DNA of 64,000 nt from UMGS1668 sp035447605 (GTDB taxonomy: Bacteria > Bacillota > Clostridia > Oscillospirales > Ruminococcaceae), in contig DAOTHJ010000004.1 in the NCBI GenBank assembly GCA_035447605.1, positions 1 through 64,000 on the forward strand, written 5' to 3'. Every line of letters starts with the position of its first letter. Position 1 is the first letter of the stretch. The position numbers were made by a program, and so were the translations under genes. A model generated the notes under the pieces. The model was not told the origin of the DNA and made no database searches. It saw only the letters and a program-made list of their open reading frames with translations. Shown here piece by piece: positions 60,261 to 64,000 of the stretch.

Positions 60261-61754
60261 TCAAATGGGCTCTTTCCCGGAGGGCATTCTCTGCCGCTCC
60301 GGCATTTTTTGAGCTGCGGCAATCGCCGCCGCAGCCCGGGCTTCGTTCTCCGGCAGGCGGACGGTCACCTTCGTGCCGACGCCCTCCTTGCTCTCGATCA
60401 GCAGCGCGCCGCCGTGCATCCGCACGATCTCATCCGCGACCGCGAGGCCGATTCCGGAGCCCTTCCGGGTGGCGTTGCCTTTATAAAATTTGGTCTTGAC
60501 TTTATCGAGCTGGTTGGCCGGGATGCCGCAGCCCGTGTCCGTAACAGTCACTTCCGTGAAGCCTTCTATCTTGCTCTGGCTTGCGTGGACGGTTATCTTT
60601 CCGCCCGCGTCGGAATATTTGAGCGCGTTGTCGATGATATTCACAAAGACCTGGCGCAGCCGGTTCCGGTCGCCCCAGACCGTGATGACATCGTCGCTGT
60701 CTTCAAAGATCAGTTCCTTTTCTTCCCGCTTTGCGCGCTGCTCAAACGTGAGCACGGCCTCGTAAAGCTCGGCGATGATGTCGAGCATCATCGGCTGAAG
60801 CACCATGCGGCCGCTTTCGAGCCTTGAGAAGTCGAGCAGCTCCTCCACCATGACGGAGAGGCGCTCCGTCTCGCTGATGATGACGCCCATGCCCTTATGG
60901 AGCATTTCGGGATCGACGGAGCCGTCCGAGGTGGAATCCTCGATGGTCTCCGCCCAGCCTTTGATGGCGGTCAGCGGCGTGCGCAGCTCATGGGAGACGG
61001 AGGAGATGAATTCGTTCTTCATGCGCTCGGTGGCGCCGAGCTCATCCGCCATATCGTTGATGGTATCGCAGAGGTCTCCGATCTCGTCGTCGGTGCGCTT
61101 CTGGAGCTTCTCGCCAAAATTTCCTTCGGCGATCCTCCGCGCCGCGTCTCCGACCTGCCCCACCGGGATGACGATGGAATTGATGAAGTAGGAACTCGAA
61201 AAGACGACGAAAAAGATAATGGCCATGCCGACGAAGCTCGTCACAGCGATCAGCGTGTAGACCTGCATGTCGACCTTCTCAAGAGAGACCACCAGACGGA
61301 ACGCGTGATACCGATCCGTGGAATTCTGCGGGACGCGGGTGATGGCCATGACCTTTTCTCCGCCGATCACCCCGGTATAGTCGCCGGAGCCGTCTGACGA
61401 AGCGAGCGCCTCCTCATAGTCCGGCATGGAGAGGCCGGCGCTCGGGAGGAAACCGCTCGAGGTGATGACGACGTTTCCGTCCTTATCGAGGGCCATCAGT
61501 TCCATGACGTCTTTTTCCTTAAACGTGGAGACCATGCTGCGGACGTTTTCGTCGTAGGATTCCTCGCCCTCGGCATAATACTTGGCGAGCAGGGAAGTGA
61601 TGGTCTCGGCCTGGCTCATCAGCCGGCGGCTGACGCCGTCATAATAATTGTTGTGAATGGCGACGGCGACCGCGACGACGACCGCGATCAGAATCACGAG
61701 GATCACGCCGAGGCTGTTGAACAGCCAGCGCCTGGTGATTTTTTTGATGGCCAA
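60261..61754 (-). CDS. Sensor histidine kinase (HAMP, HisKA, HATPase)
   Basis: The 497-residue kinase has helices at about 12-33 and 180-205 flanking an extracytoplasmic sensor (about 34-178), a HAMP domain (about 206-260), the phosphohistidine in SSVSHELRTPLTAIKGW (about 262-278), and N-box NIIDNALKYSDAGG and G-boxes DTGCGIP and GSGIGLAV. TTG start with AAGGAGG upstream. It pairs with the response regulator 50 bases upstream; the WalK/PhoR type is closest. An Ala/Met-rich tail (about 465-497) is unusual. Confidence 0.94.
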   Translation of the reverse strand: MAIKKITRRWLFNSLGVILVILIAVVVAVAVAIHNNYYDGVSRRLMSQAETITSLLAKYYAEGEESYDENVRSMVSTFKEKDVMELMALDKDGNVVITSSGFLPSAGLSMPDYEEALASSDGSGDYTGVIGGEKVMAITRVPQNSTDRYHAFRLVVSLEKVDMQVYTLIAVTSFVGMAIIFFVVFSSSYFINSIVIPVGQVGDAARRIAEGNFGEKLQKRTDDEIGDLCDTINDMADELGATERMKNEFISSVSHELRTPLTAIKGWAETIEDSTSDGSVDPEMLHKGMGVIISETERLSVMVEELLDFSRLESGRMVLQPMMLDIIAELYEAVLTFEQRAKREEKELIFEDSDDVITVWGDRNRLRQVFVNIIDNALKYSDAGGKITVHASQSKIEGFTEVTVTDTGCGIPANQLDKVKTKFYKGNATRKGSGIGLAVADEIVRMHGGALLIESKEGVGTKVTVRLPENEARAAAAIAAAQKMPERQRMPSGKEPI

Positions 61755-61804
61755 AGCGCACCACCTCCTTCCGACAGAATTTTTAAACGGGGCGCGCTAC
61801 GCTG

Positions 61805-62497
61805 TTACGGCATCCATTTGTAGCCGAGGCCCCAGACCGTCTGAAGATGGCGCGGTTCCGAGGGCTTGTCCTCGATCTTCATGCGCAGACGCCGCACGTT
61901 GACATCCACGATCTTGTCATCCCCGGAATATTTTTCGCCCCAGATGTTCTGAAGAATGTCGTTGCGGCCGAGAGCCTTTTCCGGATTATTGAAGAGAAGC
62001 TCCATGATCTGAAACTCCACCTGCGTGAGGTCGATCGGGACTCCGTTTTTGGTCAGGCTGTGGCTGCGCAGATTCAGGACGAACGGGCCGGACTCCATCT
62101 CCTCGGAGTTTTTATCCGTGGCGATCATGGAGATCCGGCGGCAGATCGCATCCACCCGGGCGGAAAGTTCGCTCGGGGAGAACGGTTTCGTCACATAGTC
62201 ATCTGCACCCAGCATCAGGCCGTTGACCTTATCCATCTCCTGGGATTTCGCGGAAAGCATGATGATGCCGATGGTGCTGCTCTTTTCGCGGATGCGCTTG
62301 CAGACGGTGAACCCGTCGATGCCCGGAAGCATGATGTCCAGCAAGGCAACCATGAAATCATCCGGGGCTGCCAGGAATACCTTGAGCGCATCCTCGCCCG
62401 TGCCGACGTCCACGACATCATATCCTGCGCGCTTGAGTGTGATGACCTCAAACTCGCGGATTCCCTCCTCATCCTCGCAAACCAGTATTTTTTTCAT
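61805..62497 (-). CDS. OmpR/PhoB-family response regulator
   Basis: The 230-residue protein has a receiver domain with acidic pocket CEDEEG, phosphoacceptor in LLDIMLPGIDGF (D52 or so) and K in LSAKSQEMDKV, then a winged helix with LTQVEFQIMELLFNNPEKALGRNDIL and VDVNVRRLRMKIED...VWGLGYKW. The start at 62497 has GAAGGAG upstream. Confidence 0.95.
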   Translation of the reverse strand: MKKILVCEDEEGIREFEVITLKRAGYDVVDVGTGEDALKVFLAAPDDFMVALLDIMLPGIDGFTVCKRIREKSSTIGIIMLSAKSQEMDKVNGLMLGADDYVTKPFSPSELSARVDAICRRISMIATDKNSEEMESGPFVLNLRSHSLTKNGVPIDLTQVEFQIMELLFNNPEKALGRNDILQNIWGEKYSGDDKIVDVNVRRLRMKIEDKPSEPRHLQTVWGLGYKWMP

Positions 62498-62534
62498 ATC
62501 CTGCTCCTTCTTTCCGTCGGGCACCGTTTGGCCC

Positions 62535-63959
62535 TTACCAGTCGATCAGGCGAAACTGCCGGATACATGCATCCAGCGGGAGATAATATTCCGCACCGCT
62601 GTCGGCGGTGACGCTCATATAATAATTGACCCCGCCGCTCTCGGCGACCAGAGTATAGCTCTCTTCAAAACGATCCTGATATTCCCCGGCGTCGGAGGCG
62701 CGGATCCGCAGAATCTCATAGCCGCCCGCATCCTCGGGCGCAAGGAACCGCCACTCGTTGTAGGCGCTGTATGGCTCCACCGTGACGGCGCCGACCCAGT
62801 CATCCGGGAACGTGAATGCCCATCCGTTCCTCGCGTTGGCAACTCCAACCCAGCAGACGGCAAATCCTTCGCCCTCGTATTTCATGTAGCAGATCGGATT
62901 CGCCTCGCCGGCTTCCGGACGAACCTCCTCCTGATCCTCCGAGGTCGCTTCCGAAGTCTCCTCCGGAATCTCCTCCGTCGTTTCCCCGGAGGTCTCCTCC
63001 GTGGACGTGGTCACCACCTGTGCGGAATAGGCACAGGGTATCTCAATCAGGCCGTCGCCGTCGATATCGCCGCAGAGCACCGCGGAATACCGCAGCGTCC
63101 TCTCCAGAACGATCTCGTCCACGACGGTGATGCCCTTTCCCCCTTCCTCTTTTACAGAAGGAATCAGACGCGACAGGGTATCGGCTTCATAGATCAGCGC
63201 CTCGCTGGTGTAGACGCCTTCGGAGACCTGGGAATCGACAAACAGCGCACGCCGGTTCTCCGTCAGCTTTCCCTCCGTCACCTTCAGGAACGAAGAGGCG
63301 GGGCAGGAGATCCGCACGCTGTTGGTCAGCTCGATGGTATCGGACTCCTCATACAGCATCCTGGCCTGATAGCGGCCGCTCGAGGAACCGGTGAAAACCA
63401 TGATCTCGTTCCAGCCGTCGGCATCGAGATCCACAACCCGGTAGGCGTCGCATTTTCCGGTATAGAGCGTCTCAATAGAGAGCCCGTCGAACCGGTAGAC
63501 GCCGATCTCGTCGCCGCTCGATATCTTCCAGCCGATGAGGACGACCTCGCTGTTTTCGGCGGTCTTCGCAAAATCCACGGAGCTGACATCCGCCGAGGAG
63601 GTGGAGACTTCATAGACGGAGTACCAGACGCCGTCCGTTTTTTTCAGAATATTCATCCGCGTGTCGTTCTCGGCGGAATCGGCGGAATAAAAGACCATGG
63701 CCTCATCCTCGCCGTCTTTATCGAGATCGCGGAAAATAAAGGCGGAGTTCGCGTCCCCATCCGCCTTGGGATATTTGAGGTGATAATCCTCGCCCACAAC
63801 CTCCCGCAGCGCGCTGTGGAGCAGAGACTGCTCCTCCGTGAGCTTCGGCGGAGACATCAGGGACTCCGTATCCGTCGTGAACGAAGAACAGGCGGAGAGA
63901 GAGAGCCCGGCAAACACAGCCGCCGCCAGAAGCATCAGCATCCGAAAGGGCTTTTTCAT
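62535..63959 (-). CDS. Lipoprotein with FG-GAP/VCBS-like calcium-loop segments, co-transcribed with a two-component system
   Basis: The 474-residue protein has a lipoprotein signal (MKKPFRMLMLLAAAVFAGLSLSAC, C24 in LSAC). It contains repeats of D-x-D-x-D-G-x-x-E: DLDKDGEDEAMVF, DLDADGWNEIMVF and DIDGDGLIEIPCA, as in integrin-like FG-GAP/VCBS blades. A Thr/Glu-rich linker (about 325-345) separates a second C-terminal domain. It is the first gene before the response regulator and kinase, so it may sense or be an output of that system. Family unknown. Confidence 0.75.
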   Translation of the reverse strand: MKKPFRMLMLLAAAVFAGLSLSACSSFTTDTESLMSPPKLTEEQSLLHSALREVVGEDYHLKYPKADGDANSAFIFRDLDKDGEDEAMVFYSADSAENDTRMNILKKTDGVWYSVYEVSTSSADVSSVDFAKTAENSEVVLIGWKISSGDEIGVYRFDGLSIETLYTGKCDAYRVVDLDADGWNEIMVFTGSSSGRYQARMLYEESDTIELTNSVRISCPASSFLKVTEGKLTENRRALFVDSQVSEGVYTSEALIYEADTLSRLIPSVKEEGGKGITVVDEIVLERTLRYSAVLCGDIDGDGLIEIPCAYSAQVVTTSTEETSGETTEEIPEETSEATSEDQEEVRPEAGEANPICYMKYEGEGFAVCWVGVANARNGWAFTFPDDWVGAVTVEPYSAYNEWRFLAPEDAGGYEILRIRASDAGEYQDRFEESYTLVAESGGVNYYMSVTADSGAEYYLPLDACIRQFRLIDW

Positions 63960-64000
63960 TCCGGCATTCCTCCTCTTCGCAGCATAAAATTTCTTATTAA

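Overview
The window looks like a chromosome segment of a G+C-rich member of the Clostridia (Bacillota), probably an Oscillospirales-type gut anaerobe. Supporting signs are a T-box leader ahead of pheST, an ECF transporter core (ecfA1-ecfA2-ecfT), a class B sortase, a SpoIID-fold protein, a BlaI/M56 pair, and very strong Shine-Dalgarno sites that often serve TTG or GTG starts. The taxonomic placement is inference. No phage, insertion sequence, rRNA operon or CRISPR array was seen.

Layout. 1-845: 3' part of a HAD-type phosphatase. 1170-7760 (minus): cysteine desulfurase, thiI, a CinA-like/class B sortase fusion, and a SpoIID-domain wall protein. 7810-10620 (minus): rpsO-pnp. 10665-20290 (minus): one long run from a promoter at 20260-20288: ruvC-ruvA-ruvB-glmM-rRNA methyltransferase-GNAT-ecfA1-ecfA2-ecfT-truA-ribF. 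20324-23794 (minus): tRNA-Val, a lipoprotein, nnr and a small membrane protein. 23859-28108 (plus): T-box, pheS, a four-helix-bundle-like small protein, pheT; then a nitroreductase. 28759-33842: deoB, an AI-2E-type transporter, a PAP2 phosphatase and asnA. 33904-40080 (plus): murD, two M42 peptidases, GNAT, a methionine gamma-lyase-like PLP enzyme and tRNA-Leu.

40334-47776 (plus) is a six-gene envelope/exopolysaccharide operon: MBL-fold hydrolase, VTC domain, DUF4956, CotH kinase, cellulose-synthase-like glycosyltransferase with a C-terminal PilZ domain, and GH5 glucanase. The PilZ motifs imply cyclic-di-GMP control. 47888-63959 (minus): TipAL-type MerR regulator, BlaI/M56 sensor pair, a polar amino acid ABC transporter, an aminotransferase, a LarA-family protein, and a lipoprotein-response regulator-histidine kinase-DUF1385-prmC run that may end in a small ORF.

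Two observations stand out. First, a full-length but degenerate CinA-like protein is fused through a transmembrane helix to a complete class B sortase with a long Ser/Glu/Pro tail. Second, several genes (cysteine desulfurase, methyltransferase, nnr, AI-2E transporter, PAP2 and perhaps the lipoprotein) are followed by decayed tandem copies of their own 3' ends with periods of roughly 105-150 bases, and two further intergenic regions hold tandem repeats of 57 and 152 bases. This looks like a recurring tail-duplication process acting in intergenic DNA of this genome.
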